Assembly (NCBI GenBank): GCA_003241895.1
Contig: QBLY01000001.1
Span: 124,001-188,000 of the forward strand
Length of the DNA: 64,000 nucleotides
Source of the DNA: Lysobacteraceae bacterium
GTDB lineage: Bacteria; Pseudomonadota; Gammaproteobacteria; Xanthomonadales; Xanthomonadaceae
Direction: 5' to 3'
The notes beneath the pieces are model-generated. The model saw only the letters and a list, made by a program, of their open reading frames with translations. It was not told the origin of the DNA and ran no database searches. The translations under genes were made by a program, and so were the position numbers. How positions within the stretch are numbered: position 1 is the stretch's first letter; every line of letters starts with the position of its first letter. Below, one piece after another: positions 54,111-64,000 of the stretch.

Positions 54111-54290
54111 TCAGAAGTCGATGCAGCGGCCGTTCTTTTCCCAGTCGCCGTAGCGCGTGGGATCGGGTCCGTCACGACCGCCGTGTTCGACCGGGCGCGG
54201 GGCATCAGCCTCGGTGGCGGGGTCGGGACGACGCGGTGAAGGTTCGGCGTCAGGCGCTGTATCGCCTATGATTCGGGGCTCGTTGGCCAT
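54111..54290 (-). CDS. SDHAF4-like succinate dehydrogenase assembly protein (DUF1674)
   Basis: A 59-residue, proline- and charge-rich protein ending DPTRYGDWEKNGRCIDF, the DUF1674/SDHAF4 C-terminal hallmark. Human and yeast SDHAF4 (Sdh8) bind flavinylated SdhA and shield it. ATG 54290 is used; a TTG two codons upstream (54296) also reads in frame. It lies 59 bp upstream of sdhC on the same strand, so the assembly factor and its client are likely co-regulated. Confidence 0.88.
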   Translation of the reverse strand: MANEPRIIGDTAPDAEPSPRRPDPATEADAPRPVEHGGRDGPDPTRYGDWEKNGRCIDF

Positions 54291-54314
54291 GCCCAATGTT
54301 AAGTCCCCGCGCCC

Positions 54315-55187
54315 ATGACGTTCAAGACAAATCTGGAAACGTTCCGTTGCCCTGTCCTCGCTGGTTTCAGCGTGGTGGAGGTGCAGGGACGCGATGCCGC
54401 GGCTTTCCTGCAGTCACAGGCCATGAACGACGTGGCGGCGCTCGCGCCGGGGCGCTGGCAGTGGAACGGCCTGCTGACCGCCAAGGGCCGCGTGATGGCG
54501 CTGTTCGCGCTGGTCTGCGTCGCGCCAGGGCAATTCCTGCTGGTGTTGCCCGACCTGGCCGGTGCCGACCTGGTGGCGCACCTGCAGCGCTTCGTGTTCC
54601 GCAGCAAGGTCTCGATGCGCGACGCCCCCGGCCTGGTGGCTGCTGCGGGGCCCGCCGCGGCCACCAGCGACGTGGGCGCCATCGCCGGCGATCCCGACCA
54701 CGGCTTCGCCCTGGACTTCAGCGCGCAGGGTGGCCAGCGCTGGCTCTGGCTGCTGCCGCCGTCGCATCCCGCGCTCACCTCTCCCGATACGGCAACCGAC
54801 GAGGCCTGGCGCGCCCTGGACATCGCCCACGGCCTGCCCCGGCTGGCGGCCGAACAGCGCGAGGCCTACACCCCCCAGATGCTCTCGCTTGAGCGCCTGG
54901 GCGCCTTCAGTTTGAAGAAGGGCTGCTACCCGGGGCAGGAAATAGTGGCTCGAACCCACTACCTGGGACAGGCCAAGCGCGTTCTGGCAAGGCTGCGGGG
55001 GGTCGGGCTGCTGCCCGGCCAGGCCGTGGAGGCCGCCGGCCAGAGCGTGGGCAGCCTCGCCTGCACTGGCGCCGACGGCACGCAGGCGCTGGCCGTCCTG
55101 GCGGCTGAATCGGGCGATCTGCTGACCTGCGGCGGGCATCCCTGCGCCCGGGAAACCCTGCTGCCAGGCCTTGCCAGGCCCGGTTGA
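54315..55187 (+). CDS. ygfZ: tRNA-modifying protein YgfZ (folate-binding)
   Basis: A 290-residue folate-binding protein related to glycine cleavage T protein. It supports iron-sulfur protein maturation. The family signature KGCYPGQEIVAR is at 202-213 (Cys204). Residues 1-110 have the N-terminal T-protein fold, with EVQGRDAAAFLQSQAMNDV. It is divergent from the SDHAF4-like gene across 24 bp, suiting its role in maturing Fe-S enzymes such as SdhB. Confidence 0.92.
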   Translation: MTFKTNLETFRCPVLAGFSVVEVQGRDAAAFLQSQAMNDVAALAPGRWQWNGLLTAKGRVMALFALVCVAPGQFLLVLPDLAGADLVAHLQRFVFRSKVSMRDAPGLVAAAGPAAATSDVGAIAGDPDHGFALDFSAQGGQRWLWLLPPSHPALTSPDTATDEAWRALDIAHGLPRLAAEQREAYTPQMLSLERLGAFSLKKGCYPGQEIVARTHYLGQAKRVLARLRGVGLLPGQAVEAAGQSVGSLACTGADGTQALAVLAAESGDLLTCGGHPCARETLLPGLARPG

Positions 55188-55256
55188 GACGGGCGTCACA
55201 ATTGGCGTGTCCGAGGGATGTCTGCTATACCGCCGGACACAGGGAGGACCACCAAC

Positions 55257-56144
55257 ATGAAGCTCAGCCACGGCCTTGCGGCCATCATTTCAGTACTTAT
55301 CGCGGCGCCCGCCATGGCCGCCGACTACACGCTCGCCGTTGAGCCCAACTTCCCGCCCGCGCAGGCGCAGCAGGTCTACAAACCGCTGCTGGACTACCTT
55401 GCCAAGAGCACGGGCCACAGTTTCGCCCTCAAGACCGCAACCAATTACCACGTGTACTGGCGCGACCTGCGATCGGGCGCCAAGACCGACTTCGCCTTCG
55501 AGGAAGCGCACTTCACCGACTACCGCCGCGAGCGGCTGGGCTTCACCCCGCTGGTGCGCGTGGCCGAAGCCACCCGTTATTCCCTGCTGGCCGACGCGCC
55601 GGTTGCCGAAGGCGGCATCCAGGGCCTGATCGGCTACCGCGTGGTCAGCATGCCCGCGCCCAGCATGGGCTACCTGCTGCTGGGCGACCTTTACAAGAAT
55701 CCGATTGCCCAGCCCGAGATCCAGTCCGTTGCCGCCAGCTGGAAGGACGGCGTCGAAATGGTGTTCTCGCAGGAGACGGAGGCGGCGATGGTGCCCAACT
55801 ACATCGCCCAGACCTATCCCAACCTGGTGGTGGTGTCGGAGTCGCGCGAGTTCACCGGGCGCGCGCTGAGCGCCGGAGGCACCGTGCCGGCCGACGTGCG
55901 CAAGGCGGTTTCCGAAGCCATGCTCAAGCTGCACGAGGACGATTCGCTCTACGAAGTGCTGGTGGAACTGGGCGCAAGCCAGTTCGTGCCCGCCACCGCC
56001 GCCGAGTACGCCGGCAACGAGCGCCTGCTGCGTGGCGTGTTCGGATACAAGGCCAAGCCGGCCGCCGCGGCGCCCGAAGCAACCGCTGATACGCAAGCCG
56101 AGGCGGAAGTGACCGGCGGCATCGAGGTCACCGCCGGCGGCTGA
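55257..56144 (+). CDS. PhnD-like periplasmic substrate-binding protein
   Basis: A 295-residue exported protein: signal peptide 1-22 (APAMAADY). The mature part follows the phosphate/phosphonate binding pattern (PNFPPAQAQQVYKPLLDYLAKSTG; RSGAKTDFAFEEAHFTDYRR). An Ala/Glu-rich tail of ~30 residues ends it. AGGGAGG 10 nt before ATG 55257 is a strong site. No permease or ATPase adjoins, so it may be a sensor's binding partner or an orphan; the ligand is unknown. Confidence 0.82.
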   Translation: MKLSHGLAAIISVLIAAPAMAADYTLAVEPNFPPAQAQQVYKPLLDYLAKSTGHSFALKTATNYHVYWRDLRSGAKTDFAFEEAHFTDYRRERLGFTPLVRVAEATRYSLLADAPVAEGGIQGLIGYRVVSMPAPSMGYLLLGDLYKNPIAQPEIQSVAASWKDGVEMVFSQETEAAMVPNYIAQTYPNLVVVSESREFTGRALSAGGTVPADVRKAVSEAMLKLHEDDSLYEVLVELGASQFVPATAAEYAGNERLLRGVFGYKAKPAAAAPEATADTQAEAEVTGGIEVTAGG

Positions 56145-56152
56145 AAGCCCGG

Positions 56153-57049
56153 CTAAGTGGCTTCGAAGTGGATGATGTCACCGGTGTTCACCCCGAAGCT
56201 CTGGCCCAGGCTGATGGTGCCTGACTTGCGCAGGTGCAGCTCGTCGCGGTGCACCTTGAGCTCTTCGTCTTCGCCAATGCGCACGTAGGTGCCATTGGTG
56301 GAGCGATCGGCCACCATGAAGTGGCCGCGCTTGTACTCGATCATGGCGTGCGTGCGGCTGACCCAGTCGGCCTCGATCACCAGGTGGTTGCCCTGCTCGC
56401 GGCCCATGCTGAAAGGCTGGGAGTCCGGGTCCAGCTCGACCAGCTGGCCACGGTGGCGCAGGCGCAACACGGCGCCCTGTGCGCCCCCGTCGCCCATGCG
56501 GATGGCGCTTTGCACCATGGTCATGCCCGAGGTGTCTTCCTGCCAGACCAGGTCGACGATCTCGATCGGCAGCAGCTTGCCGCTGACCCGCGCCTTGCCC
56601 AGGCTGCGCGCCTCGGGGACCTTTCCCGAAAGGCTGTCGTAGGTGGCCGCGGTGGTGACGACCTGTTCGCGCTTGGCCAGCGAGCCCATGCGCGCAGCGG
56701 TGTTCACGGCATCGCCATAAACGTCGCCATCGTCTTCTTCCAGCGCATCGCCGTGGTGCAGGCCGATACGCACCGCCAGGCTGTCGCGGACGAAGTTGAT
56801 GTCCCGGCCCATGCGACGCTGCATGTCGCAGGCCGCCAGGATGCCGTTCAGCGCGCCCGGGAACGTGCACATGATCTCGTCGCCGATGGTCTTGATGACC
56901 CGGCCGCCATGCTGCCGGCATACATGGGAAAGGGCGTCGAGCACCGCGGCGATCAGCCGGCGCGCCTCCACGTCACCCTTGGTCTCGAACAGCCGGGTAC
57001 TGCCGCTGACATCGGCGAAAAGGATGGTCTGGGGCCGGGATGCGCTCAT
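56153..57049 (-). CDS. Class III adenylate/guanylate cyclase with FHA domain
   Basis: A 298-residue soluble protein. Residues ~8-170 are a class III cyclase catalytic domain: ILFADVSGSTRLFE and IKTIGDEIMCTF supply the metal Asp residues and DAVNTAARMG the transition-state Asn/Arg. Residues ~200-290 are an FHA domain: FSMGREQGNHLVIEADWVSR, then STNGTYVRIG, which binds phosphothreonine. So a cyclic nucleotide signal may be tied to Ser/Thr kinase signalling. It converges on the PhnD-like gene with an 8-bp gap. Confidence 0.88.
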   Translation of the reverse strand: MSASRPQTILFADVSGSTRLFETKGDVEARRLIAAVLDALSHVCRQHGGRVIKTIGDEIMCTFPGALNGILAACDMQRRMGRDINFVRDSLAVRIGLHHGDALEEDDGDVYGDAVNTAARMGSLAKREQVVTTAATYDSLSGKVPEARSLGKARVSGKLLPIEIVDLVWQEDTSGMTMVQSAIRMGDGGAQGAVLRLRHRGQLVELDPDSQPFSMGREQGNHLVIEADWVSRTHAMIEYKRGHFMVADRSTNGTYVRIGEDEELKVHRDELHLRKSGTISLGQSFGVNTGDIIHFEAT

Positions 57050-57107
57050 TCTCTCCGAGTCTAGGCGAAGCCGGCGGCGCCGTCATTCATCGGCTCAAGG
57101 AACGGGC

Positions 57108-59375
<2,268 letters not shown>

Positions 59376-59460
59376 GGCGATCTCGAGGTGACGCGGGACA
59401 GGCGCGCCGGGTGCGCGCCCGGAACCGCCGGGGCGCGCCAGGCGCGCCCCTTGGGTGCGG

Positions 59461-60624
59461 TCAGAACGCGTTGATGCCGGTCACTTCGCGGCCGATCACC
59501 AGCTGGTGCACGGTTTCGGTGCCTTCGTAGGTGATCACCGACTCGAGGTTGAGCGCGTGCCGGATCGGCGGGTGTTCGGTGGTGATGCCGGCGCCGCCCA
59601 GGATGTCGCGCGCTTCGCGGCTGATGTCCAGCGCGATGCGGCAGTTGTTCCACTTGGCCAGCGACACCTGCGCCGGCTGCATCTTGCCGGCGTCCTTCAG
59701 GCGGCCCAGCTGCAGGCTCAGCAGCTGCGCCATCGTGATACGGCGGGCCATCTCGGCCAGCTTGAGCTGCACGGCCTGGGTGGCGGCGATCGGCCGGTTG
59801 AACAGGATGCGGGTCTTGGAATACTCCAGCGCCGAGGTGTAGCTGGCGATGGCCGCGCCAATCGGGCCCCAGGTGATGCCGTAGCGGGCCTGGGTCAGGC
59901 AGCCCAGCGGGCCCTTGAGGCCTTTCACGTCCGGCAGGCGCTGGCTGTCCGGCACGCGCACGTCGTCGAAGAACAGGGCCGACGTGACCGAGGCGCGCAG
60001 GCTCATCTTCTTGTGCACTTCCTGGGCCGCGAAGCCCTTGGTGCCCTTGGGGACGATGAAACCCTGGATGCCGTCCTCGGTCATGGCCCAGACGATGGCG
60101 ATGTCGGCCAGGTTGCCGTTGGTGATCCACATCTTGGCGCCGTTGATGACCCAGTCGCCGCCGTCCTTCCTGGCGGTGGTCTTCATGTTGGCCGGATCGG
60201 AGCCGCCGTGCGGTTCGGTCAGGCCGAAGCAGCCGATGATCTCGCCGCGGGCCATGCCGGGCAGGTACTGCTGGCGCTGCTCTTCCGAGCCATAGGCGTA
60301 GATCGGGTACATGCACAGCGAGCTCTGCACCGAGACGAAGCTGCGGATGCCGGAATCGCCGCGCTCTAGCTCCATGCAGATCAGGCCGTAGCTGACCGAG
60401 TTGAGATTGGCGCAGCCGTACTTCTCGGGCAGCGACGAACCCAGCAGGCCCATCGCCGCGATCTCCGGCACGAGCTCCTTGGGGAAGCGGCCCTGGTCGA
60501 AGCAGTCGCCGATGATCGGCAGCACTTTTTCATCGGTGAAGCGTGCGACGCTGTCCTGGACCATGCGCTCCTCTTCGGAAAGAAGGCTGCGGATGTCGAA
60601 CAGGTCGGTCGGGTTCAAGGCCAT
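59461..60624 (-). CDS. gcdH: Acyl-CoA dehydrogenase, glutaryl-CoA dehydrogenase type
   Basis: A 387-residue FAD enzyme. GCFGLTEPHGGSDPANMKT and KMWITNGNLADIAIVW are the acyl-CoA dehydrogenase signature; ARYGITWGPIGAA and the catalytic Glu in ITYEGTETVHQL fit glutaryl-CoA dehydrogenase, which oxidises and decarboxylates glutaryl-CoA to crotonyl-CoA in lysine and tryptophan breakdown. The initiating Met is ATG 60624; an upstream TTG is weaker. It stands next to the fused E1, suggesting a 2-oxoacid to CoA-ester route. Confidence 0.85.
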   Translation of the reverse strand: MALNPTDLFDIRSLLSEEERMVQDSVARFTDEKVLPIIGDCFDQGRFPKELVPEIAAMGLLGSSLPEKYGCANLNSVSYGLICMELERGDSGIRSFVSVQSSLCMYPIYAYGSEEQRQQYLPGMARGEIIGCFGLTEPHGGSDPANMKTTARKDGGDWVINGAKMWITNGNLADIAIVWAMTEDGIQGFIVPKGTKGFAAQEVHKKMSLRASVTSALFFDDVRVPDSQRLPDVKGLKGPLGCLTQARYGITWGPIGAAIASYTSALEYSKTRILFNRPIAATQAVQLKLAEMARRITMAQLLSLQLGRLKDAGKMQPAQVSLAKWNNCRIALDISREARDILGGAGITTEHPPIRHALNLESVITYEGTETVHQLVIGREVTGINAF

Positions 60625-60720
60625 GGGATGCAATCTGCGGTGGGCGGGAAGGTGGCCATTTTAGCCTGCCCTGCCCCTCCGCGGCATCCCTCCGGGAAAT
60701 TTGATGCGGACCCCTCCAAC

Positions 60721-60745
60721 GAAGAAGGGCCGGCTGTGCCGACCC
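60721..60745 (-). terminator. Possible terminator of the glycine-zipper gene
   Basis: On the minus strand GGGTCGGC-ACA-GCCGGCCC (one G-T pair) followed by TTCTTCG, 27 bp after the stop codon. The T run is weak. Confidence 0.45.
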
Positions 60746-60771
60746 TCCCGGTGCGAAAATCGCGTGAAGGC

Positions 60772-61461
60772 TCAGCCCTGCGGCGGGGCAACGCTGTTGC
60801 CATTGTCCACCACGATCACGCCGTCCTTGATCGCCAGGCGGTCGCCCGGGTCCTCATTCATCATGAGGGTGCCGGTCTGGTCTTCATAGCGCCAGGTGAC
60901 GTCGTAGCCAACCACCCGGTCACGCTCGCCCAGCGCGATCTGCTCGCCCGGCTTCTTGTCCACCCGCTTGCTGCCCACCAAGCCATCGGCGCGGTACTGC
61001 ACGTCGTAGCCGATCACCTGTTCACGCGGTTCCGTGACGGTCCGGCACACCTGCTCGACCCCGGTGTACTTCTGGCCGCCCACGTGGCGACGGTCGATCT
61101 CGCGGCCAGCGTAAGCGCCGCCGACGACACCGGCGACGGTGGCGACCTTCTTGCCGCTGCCGCCGCCCACCTGGTTGCCCAGCAGGCCGCCGACCAGGGC
61201 GCCGACCACGGTACCGTCCTTGTCGCCAAAGCGCTCGGCCCGGCGCTTCTCGACCACCTGGTCTTCACAGACCTGGCGCGAACCGGTGCGCATCTCGGTG
61301 ACGGCGACCGAGGAGATCACGTCGCCGTAGATCACTTCCTTCTCGGTGATCGGGGTGGACGAAACCACGTCTGCGTAGGGGGTGGAAAAGGTCTGGTAAG
61401 CGGCAATCGCGCCCCCGGTAACGAGCAGTCCGGCCAGCACGGCCAATAGGGTGTTGTTCAT
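60772..61461 (-). CDS. Glycine-zipper (2TM) envelope protein
   Basis: A 229-residue exported protein: hydrophobic start (LLAVLAGLLVTGGAIA). A glycine zipper, VGALVGGLLGNQVGGGSGKKVATVAGVVGG, occupies ~residues 88-118, followed by an Ig-like C-terminal domain (GYDVTWRYEDQTGTLMM) that occurs in SlyB/PcP-type outer membrane proteins. AGAGGA lies upstream of ATG 61461. Such proteins respond to envelope stress in other bacteria; here that is inference. Confidence 0.82.
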   Translation of the reverse strand: MNNTLLAVLAGLLVTGGAIAAYQTFSTPYADVVSSTPITEKEVIYGDVISSVAVTEMRTGSRQVCEDQVVEKRRAERFGDKDGTVVGALVGGLLGNQVGGGSGKKVATVAGVVGGAYAGREIDRRHVGGQKYTGVEQVCRTVTEPREQVIGYDVQYRADGLVGSKRVDKKPGEQIALGERDRVVGYDVTWRYEDQTGTLMMNEDPGDRLAIKDGVIVVDNGNSVAPPQG

Positions 61462-61601
61462 GGTCTGGTTCCTCTGGGTTGGCGGCGGTGTCCCGCCTGC
61501 GCAGGGTGGAGAGTGTCGCCGTGCGCCTGAATGGCGCCCCAAGCGAGGATGTCAGCAGCGCGTGATACGTTTCCCCATTCATTCCGCAGCGGAGACTCGA
61601 G

Positions 61602-61847
61602 ATGATCAACCCCGTCACCGGACCCCTTATGGGGTTCGCCAGCCGCCTGAGGTTCCCCACGCTGTTCTTTGTCACGCTGGCGCTCTGGGCCATCAACATG
61701 GTGGTCCCCGACCCTATCCCGCTGATCGACGAAATCGTCATGGGCCTGCTGACCCTGATGCTGGCCACCTGGAAGAAGCGCAAGCAGGCCCCGGCCGACA
61801 GCCCCCGCGAAGGCGTCACCATCGACGGTGAATCGCGGCGGGAATGA
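61602..61847 (+). CDS. DUF6116 small membrane protein
   Basis: An 81-residue protein with two hydrophobic segments (about residues 19-35 and 44-56), a polar basic tail, and the family pattern LRFPTLFFVTLALWAINM. It is known only by family and its function is unknown. The stop overlaps the tatD start (ATGA), so it is coupled to that hydrolase. Confidence 0.82.
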   Translation: MINPVTGPLMGFASRLRFPTLFFVTLALWAINMVVPDPIPLIDEIVMGLLTLMLATWKKRKQAPADSPREGVTIDGESRRE

Positions 61848-62605
61848 TCGCGCTCTACGACAGCCACTGCCACCTGGACGCCCCGGAGTTCGACCTTGAT
61901 CGCACCGGAGTGATCTTGCGGGCGCGCGCGGCCGGCGTTGGTCGGCAGTTGGTGCCGGCGGTCGACCGTGCCGGCTGGGAGAAGCTGCGCGGAATTTGCG
62001 CCGGCGACCCGGGGCTGCGGCCCGCCTACGGCCTGCACCCGATGTTCCTCGACCGCCACCAGCCCGTGCATCTGGATGAACTGGCCCAGTGGTTGGAGCA
62101 CGATCGCCCGGCCGCCGTGGGTGAATGCGGGCTGGACTATTTCGTGGAGGGGCTCGACCCGCAGGCCCAACGCCTCTACTTCCAGCGCCAGCTCGAACTG
62201 GCGCGTGAATTCGACCTGCCGGTGGTGGTGCATGCGCGCCGCGCCGTGGACGAGGTGATCGCCTCGCTACGTCGCGTGGGCGGGCTGCGCGGCGTGGTGC
62301 ACAGCTGGTCGGGTAGCGAAGAACAGGCGCGGCAGCTGTTCGGCCTGGGCTTCCACCTGGGCATTGGCGGGCCCGTGACCTTCGATCGTGCCCAGCGCCT
62401 GCGCCGCACCGTGGCCACGATGCCGCTGCAGTGGCTCGTGCTGGAAACGGATGCGCCCGACCAGCCCGGCGCCGGCCATCGCGGTGAGCGCAACGAGCCG
62501 GGCCTGCTGGGAGAGGTGCTGGCGGTGGTGGCCGACCTGCGCGGCGAAGCCCCCGAAATGATCGCGCAAGCAAGCACGCGCAACGCCGTCGCGCTGTTCG
62601 GCTGA
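61844..62605 (+). CDS. TatD-family metal-dependent hydrolase
   Basis: A 253-residue TIM-barrel hydrolase; members act as DNases or on other phosphoesters. The first metal ligands lie in YDSHCHLDAPEFD, then GECGLDYF (Glu), VVVHARRA, VHSWSG, and the final LETDAPDQPG with the catalytic Asp. It starts ATG 61844, overlapping the DUF6116 gene by 4 bp, and converges on tcdA with a 6-bp gap. Confidence 0.93.
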   Translation: MIALYDSHCHLDAPEFDLDRTGVILRARAAGVGRQLVPAVDRAGWEKLRGICAGDPGLRPAYGLHPMFLDRHQPVHLDELAQWLEHDRPAAVGECGLDYFVEGLDPQAQRLYFQRQLELAREFDLPVVVHARRAVDEVIASLRRVGGLRGVVHSWSGSEEQARQLFGLGFHLGIGGPVTFDRAQRLRRTVATMPLQWLVLETDAPDQPGAGHRGERNEPGLLGEVLAVVADLRGEAPEMIAQASTRNAVALFG

Positions 62606-62611
62606 GCCGTC

Positions 62612-63397
62612 TCAGCGTTTGAGCAGCAGTTCGATGGCCTTGCCCGCCATCGCAAACCCGAAGGTCCCGGTGACGTGGGCGGCGGCGCCCAGGCCTGCAC
62701 CGCAGTCGAGTTTGAGCGACTCGTCCGCAGCCAGCTTCGGTCGAACGCCGCACACGCTGCCGTCGCGCTGTGGGTATTTGACGTTCTCCAGCGAATAGAC
62801 CGCCGGCACGCCGAAGTAGCGGTCGGGATTGCGCGGGAAATGGAAGCCCGAGCGAAGGTGCTTGCGGACCAGGGCCAGCAGCGCGTCCTGTTCGGTGCGC
62901 GAGAGGTCGCGTACTCGGACCAGGGTGGGGTCCGTGCGGCCGCCTGCCGAGCCGCAGACGATCACGGGCAGCTTGCGTCGCCGGCACCAGGCGATCATCT
63001 CGAGCTTGCTGCGGAAGCTGTCGCAGGCATCGAGCACCACGTGGTGGCCGCGGTCGAGCAGCGCTTCAAGATTGGCCGGCGTAAGGAAATCGGCCACCAC
63101 CTCGACCTTGATGGCCGGATTGATGGCGCGGCAGCGCTCGGCCAGTGCCTCGCCCTTGCCGCGGCCGAACTGGCCATCAAGCGCGTGCAGTTGGCGGTTG
63201 GTGTTGCTGACGCAGATATCGTCGGCGTCGATCAGCACCAGGCGCCCGACGCCGCTCCGGGCCAGCGATTCCACCGCCCACGAGCCCACGCCGCCCAAAC
63301 CGACCACACAGGCCTGGGATGACGCGAGGCGAGCGGCCGAGCCAACGCCGTACAGACGATCGATACCTGCGAAGCGTGCGTCGGCATGGTTTTCCAT
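62612..63397 (-). CDS. tcdA: tRNA threonylcarbamoyladenosine dehydratase
   Basis: A 261-residue E1-like enzyme that cyclises t6A37 of tRNA to the hydantoin form ct6A with ATP. The nucleotide fold is ACVVGLGGVGSWAVESLARSG at residues ~30-50, then LIDADDICVSNTNRQLHA (Asp, Asn, Arg), and VCGSAGGRTDPT. It lacks the ubiquitin-like partners of other E1s. It is divergent from the glycine-zipper lipoprotein. Confidence 0.93.
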   Translation of the reverse strand: MENHADARFAGIDRLYGVGSAARLASSQACVVGLGGVGSWAVESLARSGVGRLVLIDADDICVSNTNRQLHALDGQFGRGKGEALAERCRAINPAIKVEVVADFLTPANLEALLDRGHHVVLDACDSFRSKLEMIAWCRRRKLPVIVCGSAGGRTDPTLVRVRDLSRTEQDALLALVRKHLRSGFHFPRNPDRYFGVPAVYSLENVKYPQRDGSVCGVRPKLAADESLKLDCGAGLGAAAHVTGTFGFAMAGKAIELLLKR

Positions 63398-63521
63398 GGA
63401 AGTATTTTACGCCACGGGCCGGGTGATGAACGCAGTCCCGGTCCGGGCGGTCCCGGTCGGCGCTGGTTCAGGATGAAAAGCCTAGGGTTGGGCCAGAAAT
63501 ATCCCCCAAGAGAATTCCCCC

Positions 63522-63989
63522 ATGAAGACTTCGTTGCTGATCGCCGCCGCCCTGACCCTCACCGCCACGGCCTGCACCACCACCGCGCCCCGCAATGCGG
63601 GCTACGGGTACGACAACCGTCCGGCCTATTCCCAGCCGCAGCGCTGCTACGACTGCGGCACCATCGAGCGTATCGAGACCGTCTACGGCGCGCGCACCAA
63701 CAGCCGCGCCGGCGCCGTGCTCGGCGGCGTGATCGGCGCCGTGGTGGCCCGCGAGGTGCCCAAGCACGGCAGCCAGGGCAACAAGAACACCGCTACCGTG
63801 GCCGGCGCCGTGGGCGGCGCCTTGGCCGGCAACGCCATCGAGAACAAGAGGAACGAAGAGACCTTCGACATCCACGTGCGCATGGACGACGGTCGTCGCC
63901 TGGTCCTCAACCGCAACAGCCTGGGCAACGGCGTGCGTGAAGGCGCCTACGTGCGCGTGAACGGCAACAGCCTCACCCCGCTGCGCTGA
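63522..63989 (+). CDS. Glycine-zipper lipoprotein
   Basis: A 155-residue lipoprotein: lipobox TATAC, Cys 18. Aromatic- and Gly-rich residues 25-50 lead to a Cys pair (RCYDCGTIERIE), then a glycine zipper (GAVLGGVIGAVVAREV, then VAGAVGGALAGNAIENK) and a small SH3-like beta domain (DIHVRMDDGRRLVLN). It belongs to the same 2TM class as the protein at 60772-61461, though the two proteins are only distantly alike. Confidence 0.82.
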   Translation: MKTSLLIAAALTLTATACTTTAPRNAGYGYDNRPAYSQPQRCYDCGTIERIETVYGARTNSRAGAVLGGVIGAVVAREVPKHGSQGNKNTATVAGAVGGALAGNAIENKRNEETFDIHVRMDDGRRLVLNRNSLGNGVREGAYVRVNGNSLTPLR

Positions 63990-64000
63990 TTCCCGCGCCG

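Overview
This is GC-rich chromosomal DNA from a gammaproteobacterium, most likely the Xanthomonadaceae/Lysobacteraceae (Xanthomonas, Lysobacter, Luteimonas type). The main clues are a CopL-type copper leader gene, DUF6116 and DUF1249 genes, the order uvrC - pgsA - tRNA-Gly - tRNA-Cys - tRNA-Leu, a fused alpha/beta E1 next to an acyl-CoA dehydrogenase, and an lpxK-msbA-exbD-exbB block. No rRNA, prophage, transposase or CRISPR array was seen. Almost every base is coding, and no gene-free stretch exceeds about 200 bp. Assignments rest on reading protein motifs by eye, without database searches.

Layout. 1-4.1 kb (minus): phosphoketolase (cut by the left edge), phosphoglucomutase and transaldolase, a sugar-phosphate shunt operon, led by a 41-codon ORF coupled to tal. 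4.2-9.9 kb (plus): a copper-handling cluster of CopL, a TolC-like lipoprotein with perfect 102-bp His/Met repeats, a Tat-exported multicopper oxidase, a c-type cytochrome with a His-rich tail, a DUF411 lipoprotein and a DUF305 membrane protein. 9.9-15.4 kb (minus): a compact polyketide or phenolic-lipid cluster of type III PKS-like synthase, methyltransferase, flavoprotein, ACP, FabF-like ketosynthase and Sfp-type phosphopantetheinyl transferase. 15.4-25 kb: tRNA-Glu and tRNA-Ala, ppsR/ppsA, an MscS channel, a beta-propeller diguanylate cyclase next to oligoribonuclease, tadA, and a 131-bp element with inverted-repeat ends. 25-32.9 kb (minus): guaA, guaB, a TRAP transporter with its TatT lipoprotein, and folD. 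33-37 kb: small conserved genes, four tRNAs with clear promoters and terminators, and a membrane-anchored FMN glutamate-synthase-like protein.

37-50 kb (minus): pgsA, uvrC and an NHL/thioredoxin-like gene, then a nine-gene envelope directon read as lolC, lolD, comEC, exbB, exbD, msbA, lpxK, kdsB in which most junctions overlap or are only a few bases apart. 49.9-54.3 kb (minus): the succinate dehydrogenase operon sdhCDAB, with an SDHAF4-like gene upstream and a 35-codon ORF, sdhE and a ygfX-like gene downstream. 54.3-64 kb: ygfZ, an orphan PhnD-like binding protein, a class III cyclase with an FHA domain, the fused E1 dehydrogenase, a glutaryl-CoA-dehydrogenase-like gene, two glycine-zipper envelope proteins, tatD and tcdA.

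The most unusual parts are the copper cluster, where metal-binding His/Met tails occur on several unrelated exported proteins, and the polyketide cluster, where a type III PKS-like enzyme sits beside a dedicated ACP, ketosynthase and PPTase. Smaller items worth checking are a likely frameshift at the methyltransferase start, the inverted-repeat element against tadA, and two tiny translationally coupled ORFs.
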